Assembly (NCBI GenBank): GCA_964574325.1
Contig: CAZNMY010000010.1
Span: forward strand, 1-64,000
Source: CAMDPA01 sp964574325
GTDB lineage: Bacteria; Pseudomonadota; Alphaproteobacteria; Rhizobiales; Hyphomicrobiaceae
Direction: 5' to 3'
DNA: 64,000 bases
In this document: positions 52,440-61,029 of the stretch, piece after piece
How positions within the stretch are numbered: the first letter of the stretch is position 1
Layout: every line of letters begins with the position of its first letter
Notes under the pieces: model-generated
What the model was told of the DNA's origin: nothing
What the model saw: the letters and a program-made list of their open reading frames with translations, nothing else
Database searches by the model: none
Translations under genes and position numbers: made by a program

Positions 52440-54251
52440 ATGCCCTGGCTTGCCATGATGGCGGCAGCGCTTGCGCTGGGGTGGTGGTTTGGTGGGCGCA
52501 AGCGTCGGGAGGCCAACCGCCAGCGCAACCAGAGGGAGGTCAATGCCACCCTCGATACCGGCATGCCCTCGCACGAGACGGCGGTGGGTCAGAAGGCCAA
52601 ACAGGTGGCAGACGCGCAGGCGACAAAGCTCTCGGCTCCCCCTCCGATCCACGGCTCGGCCCGCTGGGCGACCCCCGACGATGCCGCCGGCCTGATCGAC
52701 ACCAGCCACTTCACCACGGCGGCGCGTGGCAGCCGCAACCTGCATCTGGGAACGCTGCTGGCGGATACCGGCTTCGACAGTGGCAGCGTCCCCGGACAGG
52801 ATACTTGGCTGCCGCTGGTCGCCCGCTATCCGGGCCACCTGCTCACCGTGGCCGGCACCGGCCAAGGCAAGAGCGCCACGCAGATCATCGCCAACCTGAT
52901 GACCTACACCGGCTCGGTGGTGGTGCTCGACCCCAAGGGGGAGCTGTTCGCGGCAACCGCCGCCCGCCGCCGCCAGTTCGGCAAGGTGTTCCGGTTGGCG
53001 CCGCTGGCCCGCCCCGGCGACCCCAAGTCCGACCGCTACAATCCTATGGACGAGCTGGACGACCCCCGCGACCCCGGTCGCGAACTGGGCAGCCGGGCCC
53101 GCCGTCTGGCCGAGATGCTGATGGTGCGGCAGGGCAACAAGGGCGCGGCCGAGGCGACGTTCTTCGAGAACGAGGCCATCAACCTGCTCACCGCCGTGAT
53201 CATGTTCGTGTTCGAGATCACCGCCCGGTCCGAGTTGCGCTGCCTCCGCACGATGTCGGAAGTGCGCCGGATCTGCACGCTGCCGATCCTGGGCGGACGC
53301 AGCGAGCGCAGCCCTCACGTGCGGGAGTACCTGGAGGACATCTTCATCCAGATGGCGACGGTCTCCCTGATCGAGTACGTCCGCCGGCAAGGCAACCAGT
53401 TCCAGGGCTATGAAGCCAAGCTGCTGGGCTCATTTGTCTCCGAGATCAATTCCAATCTGGCGTTCTGGGACGGCCATCCCGGGTTTGCGGAAGTGACCGC
53501 CGCCAGCGATTTTGCATTTGCGGACCTGGAGCGGGAGGTCGTGACGGTCTACCTCACCATCCCGCTCAAGGACATGCCCACCAGCTACCGGTTCCTGCGG
53601 GCGATGATCGGGCTGGCGTTTGCGGCGCTGGAGGAGAAACAGGAGGCGCGGCAGGCGTCGGTGCTGTTCATCCTCGACGAGTTTCCGGCGCTTAAGGATA
53701 TGGAGTTCATGCGTGATGCGGTGGCGCAAATGCGCTCCTCCGGCGCCTGGTTCTGGATCTTCGTGCAAGACGTGGCGCAGCTGGAAGCCGTCTACGGCCG
53801 CTGGTCCGACGTGTTCCTGTCGCAGACCGACCATCAAGTGTTCTTCGGCGGCACCAACGACCCCAAGACCCGCAAGCACATCTCGTCGGCGCTGGGGGTC
53901 ACCACTTACCCCTACCGCGACGCCAGCGTGACCTGGTCGCACAACATCGGCCTCAACGACGGCATCAGTGAGCAGCCAATCCAAATGGGCGGCGTCAGCC
54001 AGGGCCGAAGCATCGGGCAGTCGGTCAACATCGCCGAACCGGTGGTGCTGGCGGCACGGCCCCTGCTCACCCCGTTCGAGGTGGGAACGTTCCTGTCGGG
54101 GCGGCAGCCCGGCGAGACCCATTCCTCCACCGCCATCATCTTGTCCAAGCAGGCCGGCGGCTACCCCATCAAAGCCCGGCGCCAGCATTGGGAGGCACTC
54201 TTCAAACAAGACCCGACAGCCAACGTCGTGCCGATCGCCGCGTACCGATAA
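52440..54251 (+). CDS. VirD4/TraG-type coupling protein
   Basis: A 603-residue type IV coupling protein that links the relaxosome to a mating channel. One N-terminal membrane segment ('LAMMAAALALGWWFGG') is followed by the 'IHGSARWATPDDAAGLI' box. Walker A is 'VAGTGQGKSATQII' (about residue 138), with 'VVVLDPKGELFAATA' after it. Walker B is 'VLFILDEFPALKDM', and 'FFGGTNDPKTRKHIS' is conserved in the family. The ATG at 52440 with GAGG upstream is preferred although the frame is open to 52065. The short single-pass N-terminus is smaller than in plasmid VirD4. Confidence 0.93.
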   Translation: MPWLAMMAAALALGWWFGGRKRREANRQRNQREVNATLDTGMPSHETAVGQKAKQVADAQATKLSAPPPIHGSARWATPDDAAGLIDTSHFTTAARGSRNLHLGTLLADTGFDSGSVPGQDTWLPLVARYPGHLLTVAGTGQGKSATQIIANLMTYTGSVVVLDPKGELFAATAARRRQFGKVFRLAPLARPGDPKSDRYNPMDELDDPRDPGRELGSRARRLAEMLMVRQGNKGAAEATFFENEAINLLTAVIMFVFEITARSELRCLRTMSEVRRICTLPILGGRSERSPHVREYLEDIFIQMATVSLIEYVRRQGNQFQGYEAKLLGSFVSEINSNLAFWDGHPGFAEVTAASDFAFADLEREVVTVYLTIPLKDMPTSYRFLRAMIGLAFAALEEKQEARQASVLFILDEFPALKDMEFMRDAVAQMRSSGAWFWIFVQDVAQLEAVYGRWSDVFLSQTDHQVFFGGTNDPKTRKHISSALGVTTYPYRDASVTWSHNIGLNDGISEQPIQMGGVSQGRSIGQSVNIAEPVVLAARPLLTPFEVGTFLSGRQPGETHSSTAIILSKQAGGYPIKARRQHWEALFKQDPTANVVPIAAYR

Positions 54252-54291
54252 TCGTTTCACATATTGACCGCAGGATTTGGAGGATTGCCCG

Positions 54292-55905
54292 ATGAATGCC
54301 GTTTCGAAGCCGACGTCCCCGTCCGTTACCGACCTGCATGAGGCGCAAGCCTACGACCACCAGGGTCCGGGCAAACTCATTCGCAGTTACGTGCACGCCC
54401 TCCGGCAGCTGTTCCAAGCGGAAGCGGCATCAACCTTCAACATCCGGCAATGGCAAGCCCTGGAACGTAGGTTGGTGGCCCAGCACCAGCACGAATGGCA
54501 ACAGGCACGCGCGAATTGGGGCAACGAGGCCGCTTCGCGACTGATGGACCTCGCCATCGCGCACGGTGACGGGTTGGCGGCGGTGATCGCGGCAGCAGGC
54601 GGTCAGGAAAACACGGCGGCGGTCTTGCACGAAGCATTCGTCGACTTGGCGGCTGACGCCAACACCTGGGAACTGCACACCGACCCCACCTATGCGGCAT
54701 TCGGATTCTATACGGCTGTCGGCTGGCTCGGATTGCGGCACGCCATGATGGCGGGCGTTCGACCCGCCGCGTTGGAAACCTTGTTGTTGGGCGAGTCCCG
54801 ACCGGTGCAGGCGGCTCCAAGCGCGGGGGCACCAAACGGGTTTCGGCAGGCGGTAGCAGCCGTGGACGCGGTGTTGTCCCCCGTGCTGGCCACCATCGTC
54901 GCGCGCACCAAAGCCGCCGTTGCCAACTATCAAGAGGCACAGCAGGAACGAAAAGAACTGCAGGCGCGCGCCCTGGCGGATCGGCAAAAGGTGGCGGTGG
55001 AATTGGCGCTGCGCGTTCCCGCCACGCCGCCCGCTGAACCTGCCCCACAGCGCAATTCAAACAGCGCACCATTGCCGCTCGACGCATCACGTTTGGGTGG
55101 CTCGATCCTCCCGACCTGGCTCATGCTGGTGGGGTTGAGTTGGGTCTCGCTGATCTGGGGCGCGCTGATTTCACTGCCGTTCGGCGTCGGACTGGCCATC
55201 TTCGCGACCATGTTCGCCGGGTTCGTTTCGGTGCCGCTGTGGGGGACGGTGTTCGGATTCCTCGGCATGGGTGCGGCACGGGACAGCACGCTGCGCCAGA
55301 TGGGCTTCCAGGACCTCGATGAGGGGCACGAACTCAAGCAGACAGCGGCCAGGTATGCGCAGATCCTCGATATCCCGCCGCCCCGCCTCGGCACCATGGA
55401 GCCGCGCAACGCCTTCGCCATGGGCACCAGCCGCGACGATGCCACGGTCGCGATTGGGCGGCCATTGATCAACACGATGGACAGAGAAGAGGTCAACGCG
55501 ATCCTAGGCCACGAGTTGGGCCACGTGGTCTCCGGCGACATGCGCAAGATGATGCTGATGCGCACCTTCCAGAATGCGACGGTCTGGTTCGGTCTCACCC
55601 AGGGTCTAAAGCAGTTTGCGCGGTGGGTCATCTGCTGGGCGGCGGAACTCGCCATTCTGGCGTTCTCGCGCCGTCGGGAATACTGGGCCGACGCCATCGG
55701 TGCGGCCCTGGCCGGCAAGGAAGCGATGATCGGCGCCCTGAAAAAGCTGGAACAGGCCCCGGTGCTCACAGGCACCGAATCCATCCACGCCCGCTTCATG
55801 TTCCGGGGCACGCTGTCGACCCACCCCACCATGGCGCAGCGGATCGACGCCCTGGAGCGCGAGACCTACATCCAACGCCTGCCACGGTGCGCGACGCGCA
55901 GGTGA
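54292..55905 (+). CDS. M48-family membrane metalloprotease
   Basis: A 537-residue zinc protease. The N-terminal 250 residues are helical and not recognised. Two or more membrane segments follow (about 270-325, 'LVGLSWVSLIWGALISLPFG'). The M48 catalytic domain has 'AILGHELGHVVSGDM' (HExxH near 407-411) and the third ligand Glu in 'SRRREYWADAIGAAL' (near 462), the HtpX/Ste24 pattern. It starts 40 nt after the coupling-protein gene behind GGAGG, so the two are probably cotranscribed. The N-terminal extension is unusual for HtpX-like enzymes. Confidence 0.88.
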   Translation: MNAVSKPTSPSVTDLHEAQAYDHQGPGKLIRSYVHALRQLFQAEAASTFNIRQWQALERRLVAQHQHEWQQARANWGNEAASRLMDLAIAHGDGLAAVIAAAGGQENTAAVLHEAFVDLAADANTWELHTDPTYAAFGFYTAVGWLGLRHAMMAGVRPAALETLLLGESRPVQAAPSAGAPNGFRQAVAAVDAVLSPVLATIVARTKAAVANYQEAQQERKELQARALADRQKVAVELALRVPATPPAEPAPQRNSNSAPLPLDASRLGGSILPTWLMLVGLSWVSLIWGALISLPFGVGLAIFATMFAGFVSVPLWGTVFGFLGMGAARDSTLRQMGFQDLDEGHELKQTAARYAQILDIPPPRLGTMEPRNAFAMGTSRDDATVAIGRPLINTMDREEVNAILGHELGHVVSGDMRKMMLMRTFQNATVWFGLTQGLKQFARWVICWAAELAILAFSRRREYWADAIGAALAGKEAMIGALKKLEQAPVLTGTESIHARFMFRGTLSTHPTMAQRIDALERETYIQRLPRCATRR

Positions 55906-55951
55906 ACACGCCAATCGGCCCGATGTCGGGCCGATGAATCAGCGTCCGCGC

Positions 55952-56170
55952 CTAGTGCTGGGCTGGTACGTCTCCCTTGGCATCGTCCTTGGGTTCTTCC
56001 TGGCGAACCACGATGCGGCCGTTGATGGGCAGCGCGTTCAGCACGATGTCGTAGCCCTTGCCGTCCTTGTGGGAGAACAGCCGGCCGATGCGGGTCCAGT
56101 AGGATTTCTGGCCACGGGGGGCGTCCTCGACGGCGTAGGCGTAGAGGCTGGATGTGGTGGTCTGTGTCAT
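55952..56170 (-). CDS. Small conserved protein, 72 aa
   Basis: After a short variable start, the product has 'SYWTRIGRLFSHKDGKGYDI' and 'LNALPINGRIVVRQEEPKD'. This tryptophan/HKDGKG/GRIVVR pattern is common in short proteins of alphaproteobacterial mobile elements, but I know no assigned function. The leader before its ATG is shared with the small-protein operon at 30360. Confidence 0.7.
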   Translation of the reverse strand: MTQTTTSSLYAYAVEDAPRGQKSYWTRIGRLFSHKDGKGYDIVLNALPINGRIVVRQEEPKDDAKGDVPAQH

Positions 56171-56179
56171 GGGTTTGGT

Positions 56180-56324
56180 CTTTCGTTGGGTTGTCCGGGC
56201 CACGCCTGTCGCGGCTCGTTGGCGGTCTAGAGACAGACGCCTGAGGCGGGTTTGCCGGGCTGAGCAGAGCGAACCGGAGGCGGCGAAGATGGGCAGGGCC
56301 CCGTCTGCAGCCGGCCCTTGGCGA
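56180..56324 (-). promoter_or_regulatory. Conserved leader, copy 2
   Basis: Counterpart of the leader at 30368-30515. CTTTCGTTGGGTT is at 56180-56192 and the GC-rich block at 56271-56324 matches copy 1 at most positions. In both copies AGGGCC and GGCCCT-type arms can pair. The leader lies directly upstream of the 72-aa protein gene on the minus strand. Confidence 0.6.
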
Positions 56325-56576
56325 ACCCGGCTGCGGCTGTCACCACGCCCAACGGTCAAGCCGAGTACCGCGTGCGCCTGGCCTACGACACCGATGACCA
56401 CCTGATACGGCACCTACCAACCATGCCGTCCTGCGTTCGACGATTGGAATGCTTGCGCCTGGACCCGGACCAAATTCGCCCGGCGATGTTCCCCTACGGC
56501 AAAGGGGGATGAGATTTGCTGGCTGCCGCGCTATGCTGCCGCTGGTTCGGATGTTGACCCAAGGAGTGCCTGGGAC

Positions 56577-56801
56577 GTGAACCAGTTGGCGCCCGCGCTG
56601 CTGTTTCTGACGACGATCGAGGTGGCGGGGATGCTGCGCATCTCGCGCCGCACGCTTGAACGCATGCGCGTGGAAGGCACCGGCCCCCGCTACGTCAAGG
56701 TTGGCCCCGGCAAGCGTTCCCGGGTGCTCTACCGTCAGCAGGAGGTCGAGGTCTGGCTGCAGCGGTTCAACTATGGGTCGACGAGTGAGTATGGGCGATA
56801 G
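56577..56801 (+). CDS. AlpA/MerR-like helix-turn-helix regulator
   Basis: A 74-residue DNA-binding protein: 'FLTTIEVAGMLRISRRTLERM' (one helix-turn-helix with its lead-in), then a wing 'TGPRYVKVGPGKRSRVLYRQ' and 'VEVWLQRF'. This is the excisionase/AlpA-type layout common on integrative elements, where such proteins control integrase or replication genes. Starts at GTG 56577, ten bases after AAGGAG. Confidence 0.82.
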   Translation: MNQLAPALLFLTTIEVAGMLRISRRTLERMRVEGTGPRYVKVGPGKRSRVLYRQQEVEVWLQRFNYGSTSEYGR

Positions 56802-56929
56802 CCGGTGAAACTGCGTAGGACCTTCGCTGATTGAGTTTTGTGCTTGGGTCGTGAGGTGAAGCGGTACTGAAACCAAAAATGCTTCTGTTTGCGTTCTGGG
56901 GTGCTTTCTGGCTCAAAGCTGATCCCGGC

Positions 56930-57252
56930 TTCCTATTTTCAATTCAATCAAATATTTTTGAAATTGGTCAGATATGAATAATTATATGTCTGGAATATAA
57001 GAAAGACTATAAGTAACTATAAGAGAGACCGCGCAAAGCCGCTTCCAGATTGGCATTCCGAGGCATTGGCGCACCCAAGTCTGCGTGAAAGCGCACCCAA
57101 GTCTGCGTAGACCCGCACCCAAGTCTGCGTGGATACACCCATCCTCCGCACCCAAGTCTGCGTAAGGGCGCACCCAAGTCTGCGTGGCCGGTGGTTCAAG
57201 TAGCTGAAACTATTTGTGCTGAGATGAACCGATAGCGCACCCAAGTCTGCGT
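56930..57252. other. Iteron-type replication origin (oriV)
   Basis: Six copies of the iteron GCGCACCCAAGTCTGCGT (17-18 nt, all in one direction) begin at 57069, 57091, 57114, 57147, 57168 and 57235. An AT-rich stretch (about 56935-57020), suited to strand opening, lies beside them. The array sits just past the 3' end of the repA-like gene. Together these are the hallmarks of a theta-replicating plasmid origin. Confidence 0.85.
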
Positions 57253-57258
57253 AGCGGA

Positions 57259-58332
57259 TCAGGCCTTGATGTGGCGAACGGAGGGGACGAACAGCTTGTC
57301 CGGATCGGTTGAGCTGAGCAACAGCCCCTTCTCGGTTAGCCGCACCGGGACTCGCGGAAACACCTCGGCGATATGGGCAAGGTCGTCGGCGAAGCCTTGT
57401 CGGAACTTGCGCGCGCGGCTGGTCACGTCGGTGCCGAACTGCGCCTGCAGGGCGGTCCAGGAGATGGCAACGGGTTTGTTCACGGAACGCAAGCGGGACG
57501 CGAGCCAGAGCACGATGTCGATTTGTTTGGCGGATTGTGTAAAGGCACGCAGGGTGCGGATATCGATCGGCAGAGCGTGCTGGCGCAGCGTTTCGTAAAA
57601 CCTTTTGTCGAGCGTCAAAGTGGTGCTCCAGAGCATGCGCTGGTCGGGGTTGGTCGGCAGCCACATATCGAAGGCTTCGATGGGTTGGGTGCTGATGGTG
57701 GTGGTGCGATCCTCCCGCCAGACGCCGATCTGCATCCTAGAAGCGGCCAGCCGGTTCAGCTGCTCCTTGAATTGGGCGATAGTACCACGCTCGCCGCCGG
57801 TCACCTGGAAGCCGAGATCACGGATGAACGCGCTCATGCTGTCGGCGATTTCGATCTGATGAGAGTTCTGGCGGACGGCCATGGTGCAGATGTGGAGCAT
57901 CAGCAGGCGAGCCTTGGGACCATAGGGCAAACCCTGCGGCGTCATCTTGCCGGTGACCGGGTCTTTGAGGTAGCCCGACTGCACAACCAGTGAGCTTTTG
58001 CCGTACTCGCGGATGAAATCACGCGCCGTGTCCGCTGGTCGCCGGTAGGGCAGTGCGCAAAGGGCCAGGACGCTGTGTATGTAATGGCGGTCGGCCTCGG
58101 ATAGTGGATTGGCTTGGATCAAGTCCCGCATGTCTTCCCGGCGGCGGGCCACGGCGGTCAATTGATCCTTGCGCCCGCGCTCGGCATCGCGTTGACGTTG
58201 CTGCTCGACGAGGCTTCGGACAAGCGTGGAATAGAAGGCATTGTGGCCGGCTTTTTGAAGCTGGGTGAGGAGATCGTCATCGCGGATGGCACTGGCGTCT
58301 TCGGGACGGATCAAAGTTGTAGACTCCGTCAT
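57259..58332 (-). CDS. Plasmid replication initiator, RepA (RPA family)-like
   Basis: A 357-residue protein matching the plasmid-encoded RepA type (PF04796-like). Typical strings are 'LPYGPKARLLMLHICTMAVR', 'FIRDLGFQVTGGERGTIAQF', 'LPIDIRTLRAFTQSAKQIDI' and 'VLWLASRLRSVNKPVAISW'. Such proteins bind iterons and open the origin. The ATG at 58332 overlaps the stop of the preceding ribbon-helix-helix gene (ATGA), so parA, the RHH gene and repA form one operon. The iterons follow the stop codon by seven bases. Confidence 0.85.
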   Translation of the reverse strand: MTESTTLIRPEDASAIRDDDLLTQLQKAGHNAFYSTLVRSLVEQQRQRDAERGRKDQLTAVARRREDMRDLIQANPLSEADRHYIHSVLALCALPYRRPADTARDFIREYGKSSLVVQSGYLKDPVTGKMTPQGLPYGPKARLLMLHICTMAVRQNSHQIEIADSMSAFIRDLGFQVTGGERGTIAQFKEQLNRLAASRMQIGVWREDRTTTISTQPIEAFDMWLPTNPDQRMLWSTTLTLDKRFYETLRQHALPIDIRTLRAFTQSAKQIDIVLWLASRLRSVNKPVAISWTALQAQFGTDVTSRARKFRQGFADDLAHIAEVFPRVPVRLTEKGLLLSSTDPDKLFVPSVRHIKA

Positions 58333-58559
58333 ACCGCCGGGTATTCCCGTTCCAGCAGCTCGCGCACGATGTCGGAGATCTGGCGCTCGGTGGTGGCGCA
58401 ATGAACCTTGATCCGCTTGTGCAGCTCGGCCGGCACATCCACGGTAAGGCGCTTGGTTGGTCCGGTCGGATGCGTCGGCGCGGCGCGGGCGCCCACCCAA
58501 GCTTCTGCGGGGCGGGACAACGCGGCTGGCTGTTTGAAGGCGATTGTTTTGGAGGTCAT
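58329..58559 (-). CDS. Ribbon-helix-helix DNA-binding protein, probable partition partner
   Basis: A 76-residue protein with a disordered start and a C-terminal RHH fold: 'KRLTVDVPAELHKRIKVHCA' then 'ISDIVRELLEREYP'. Located between parA and repA with four-base overlaps on both sides, it is likely the ParB-type centromere-binding partner (as in ParA/ParG-like systems) and may also regulate the operon. Confidence 0.82.
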   Translation of the reverse strand: MTSKTIAFKQPAALSRPAEAWVGARAAPTHPTGPTKRLTVDVPAELHKRIKVHCATTERQISDIVRELLEREYPAV

Positions 58560-59200
58560 GCGATACGTCTTTCCTTGGTTGCTGAAATCAGACTTTCCGC
58601 AAGGTCGTAAATCTCCATTGCCGACATCGAACTCGGCGCGGTCTCGATTACGGTCAGCCCCTGGGAGGCGGATTCGGCGAACGCGACGCGCTGAGTGATG
58701 GCGATGCTTGCGAGCGGAAACGGGAAGTCGTTGAACGCCTTCATCACCGCGCGCGCGATGGCAGTGTTGGCGATCTTGCGGTTGATGACGAACGAGGCGG
58801 TGATCTCGGCACGGAACTGCTGGGCCTCGCGCACGAGCCCGACGATCTCAGTGCAGGACCACACGTCGAACGGCGATGGTTGGACGGGGATCAACACATG
58901 GTCGCAGGCTAGGATGGCAGAACGGGCCAGCTCGTTGACGCGCGGAGCGCCGTCGATCACGACTATGTCGTAGTCCTTGGCGATGGCCGGTAGCTCTTTA
59001 TGGAGCGTTGGCTTTGGCATTCCGATCACTGGAAACAGCGGCGGTCGTTCGCGAATGCTTGACCATGCCAGGGAGCTGCCCTGGGGGTCAGCGTCAACGA
59101 GCAGGGTGCGGCGTCCGTCCTTAGCGAAGGCTGCCGCTAGATTGAGTGCAAGAGTCGTCTTACCGACCCCACCCTTTTGTTGAAGTACGCCAATAATCAT
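58556..59200 (-). CDS. parA: ParA-family partition ATPase
   Basis: A 214-residue ParA/MinD-type ATPase. The deviant Walker A is 'LQQKGGVGKTTLALNLA' at the very N-terminus. Walker A' is 'VDADPQGSSLAWSSI' and 'DIVVIDGAPRVNELARSAI' is Walker B. The short form without an N-terminal DNA-binding domain is type Ib, which usually pairs with RHH-type partners, as here. It moves plasmid copies apart at division. The ATG at 59200 gives the standard start. Confidence 0.93.
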   Translation of the reverse strand: MIIGVLQQKGGVGKTTLALNLAAAFAKDGRRTLLVDADPQGSSLAWSSIRERPPLFPVIGMPKPTLHKELPAIAKDYDIVVIDGAPRVNELARSAILACDHVLIPVQPSPFDVWSCTEIVGLVREAQQFRAEITASFVINRKIANTAIARAVMKAFNDFPFPLASIAITQRVAFAESASQGLTVIETAPSSMSAMEIYDLAESLISATKERRIA

Positions 59201-59411
59201 GATCGACTTCCCGCTTATCCGTGGATCATGCGTGGCGATAATCCGCCTACGCACAGAAGCGACCCTGCGCGAAGGCGCTGGCACGGGCAAGCGAACCGCC
59301 GCAAAAGCGGGCACTCATGTTTGCGGAAATGTCACGGGGCGGGAATGCGTGCAATCGCAGTGCCGTAAAAGAGGCTTTGCGGTCTTCCGTAAAGGCGTAA
59401 ATCAGATCCAC
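59201..59411. promoter_or_regulatory. Candidate parS/operator region upstream of parA
   Basis: The 210 nt between parA and the integrase gene contain several related short units: CCGCAAAAG, CCGTAAAAG, CCGTAAAGG and GGCGTAAAT, in part facing TTTGCGG. RHH partners bind such repeats as both centromere and promoter operator. The assignment is by position and repetition only. Confidence 0.45.
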
Positions 59412-60578
59412 TCAGTCTCTTGACCCGCGCATCGCCGCCGCGATCGACGCGCCGACCTCGTCGTTGAGCTTTTGCACTGGATCGTCAGATAAATGGGCAT
59501 ACCGGGCCGTGGTCAACGGATGGTTGTGGCCAAGCAGCTTGCCGATCATCGGCAGCGAGCCCTTGGATGCCGCCGCCATGCTGGCGAAAGAGTGTCGGAG
59601 GTCGTGCATGCGAACGTCGGCGAGGCCGGCATCGGCGCGCATCCGCCGCCACGGTTTTTGCAAGTTGATCAACCTAGCCCCCTCACGGCGACCAACGATG
59701 ACATGCGGATTAGCTTGGACACGAGGTATCCCCGCCAAAACCTCAATCGCTTGCGGATTCAACCTGATGGTTTTCTGGCCGGTCTTGGAATCCGGCAGCA
59801 GCAACAGGCCGCGCTGGACATCGACGTAGGACCACTTGAGGGTCAAGATTTCGCCAACGCGGGCACCCGTAAGCAGCAAGAGGCGCACGGCCGCCACGGC
59901 AAACAGGCTTTCGCCGCCAAGGGCCGCATGGGCATCCAGGACGGTTCCGAGTTGAGCAAACTCCTCACGCGAGAGGTAACGCTGCCGCTTGTTCTCCCTA
60001 AACTTCTTGATGCGCAGACACGGGTTGCTCTGCTCGGGGCGCAGGCCGCGCTCCTCCGACCAGCTCATCAGCTTGGAAATCATCGCGATGCTGTAATTGG
60101 CGGTGCTGGCCTTGCCGGACAAACGCGAATGAAACTTTAGGACATCCGTCCGCGTCAGGTTGGCAATACGGAGGTGCCCAATGGCCGGCAGGATATGGAG
60201 CCGAAAGAGGATTTCGTATTTCTCGCGGGTGTTCGGCTTTAGCTTCTCGCCATGCTCGGCCATGAAGTGTTCGGTCGCCTCGGCCACCGTCGGGTTGTCG
60301 AGGTCGCGCATGGCCTGACTTGGGTCTTTGCCTTCGGCAATCAGCCCAATCAGTCGATGAGCTTCCCGGCGCGCGGTTTCAACGGTCCAGGGCCCGCCAT
60401 GGGGACCGATGATCATCCACCGATCGCGCCCCCGGATCTTCTTCCGCAGAAAATAGATCGGAGCGCCGTGCTGGCGGCGGACGCCGAAGCCTCGGACTTC
60501 GGTGTCGCGAGCCATCTGGTTGGTCTGCAGACGGTCAACGACCGTCTTAGTGATGCGGGCGGAAATGGCGTTGGTCAT
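59412..60578 (-). CDS. int: Tyrosine-type integrase of the island
   Basis: A 388-residue phage/ICE-type integrase. The N-terminal arm-binding domain (about 5-90) has 'TEVRGFGVRRQHGAPIYFLR', the core-binding domain follows (about 95-190), and the catalytic domain carries Arg in 'LTGARVGEILTLKWSYVD', 'MHDLRHSFASMAA', 'LLGHNHPLTTARYAHL' with the nucleophile Tyr. It lies 180 nt from the right attachment site and is transcribed away from it. It should integrate and, with a helper, excise the element at the tRNA-Ala 3' end. Confidence 0.95.
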   Translation of the reverse strand: MTNAISARITKTVVDRLQTNQMARDTEVRGFGVRRQHGAPIYFLRKKIRGRDRWMIIGPHGGPWTVETARREAHRLIGLIAEGKDPSQAMRDLDNPTVAEATEHFMAEHGEKLKPNTREKYEILFRLHILPAIGHLRIANLTRTDVLKFHSRLSGKASTANYSIAMISKLMSWSEERGLRPEQSNPCLRIKKFRENKRQRYLSREEFAQLGTVLDAHAALGGESLFAVAAVRLLLLTGARVGEILTLKWSYVDVQRGLLLLPDSKTGQKTIRLNPQAIEVLAGIPRVQANPHVIVGRREGARLINLQKPWRRMRADAGLADVRMHDLRHSFASMAAASKGSLPMIGKLLGHNHPLTTARYAHLSDDPVQKLNDEVGASIAAAMRGSRD

Positions 60579-60756
60579 GGCGGTCGCCTAGCCTATGCAC
60601 TGCGATAATGCAGGGGTCATGCAATTGTCTGCTAGCACGCTTTTAGCACGCCTTTTGCGGCGAATCGATGACTCGACATGGCGCTTACTGACGTTTTAAT
60701 GTATTGATTCTAGTGTATATTTGGAGTTATGTCGTAGATCTGACGGATCGAAAAAA

Positions 60757-60806
60757 TGCAATCGCACTGCAGAGGTCAGGGGTTCGATTCCCCTCGGCTC
60801 CACCAA
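60757..60806 (+). repeat. attR attachment site
   Basis: An exact 50-nt repeat of the tRNA-Ala 3' segment at 28192-28241; similarity extends with one mismatch to 60814. Only the 3' part of the tRNA is present, as expected for the distal end of an element that leaves the tRNA intact at the other end. Confidence 0.92.
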
Positions 60807-61029
60807 CCAAATCAGTGACTTATACCGGACATGTTGTTCACTCGATAAATCGGTCGCACACCTGTCGCACACCGATGCAGACTAGTGGCGTTCCGCCACG
60901 TTGTCCCGTGCGACAAGTCAGTGGATCGAGCGCCTGCCGCTGACAGGATGGCGTTTGATCAGCGACAGGCCATAAGCGGCTCGCGCGAGAAGATGTTCAG
61001 GTCGCACGATCTGTGGCATTCTATGAGAA
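60807..61029. other. Short gene-free stretch after attR
   Basis: About 220 nt. A GTGGCGTTCCGCCAC hairpin near 60885-60900 is visible. No gene. It should contain the promoter of the GIY-YIG gene. Confidence 0.4.

Larger units (their letters stand above)
28192..60806. mobile_element. Genomic island integrated in tRNA-Ala, mobilisable and plasmid-like
   Basis: About 32.6 kb bounded by 50-nt direct repeats of the tRNA-Ala 3' end, with a tyrosine integrase next to the right repeat. It carries a RepA initiator with iterons, ParA and a ribbon-helix-helix protein, two relaxases, MobC and a VirD4/TraG coupling protein, but no VirB/Trb mating-channel genes. It should therefore need a helper for transfer. 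Cargo includes two STAND ATPases, other candidate defence genes and three copies of a 151-bp miniature element. Several cargo genes are AT-rich compared with the host. Confidence 0.9.

Noticed and set aside
55952..56170. DUF736 family assignment for the 72-aa protein
   Set aside because: Position on a mobile element suggested DUF736, but the motif pattern (WTRIG, HKDGKG, GRIVVR) does not match that family as I know it.
28192..60806. Self-transmissible ICE
   Set aside because: A coupling protein and relaxases are present but no VirB/Trb-type channel genes were found, so the element is better described as mobilisable.
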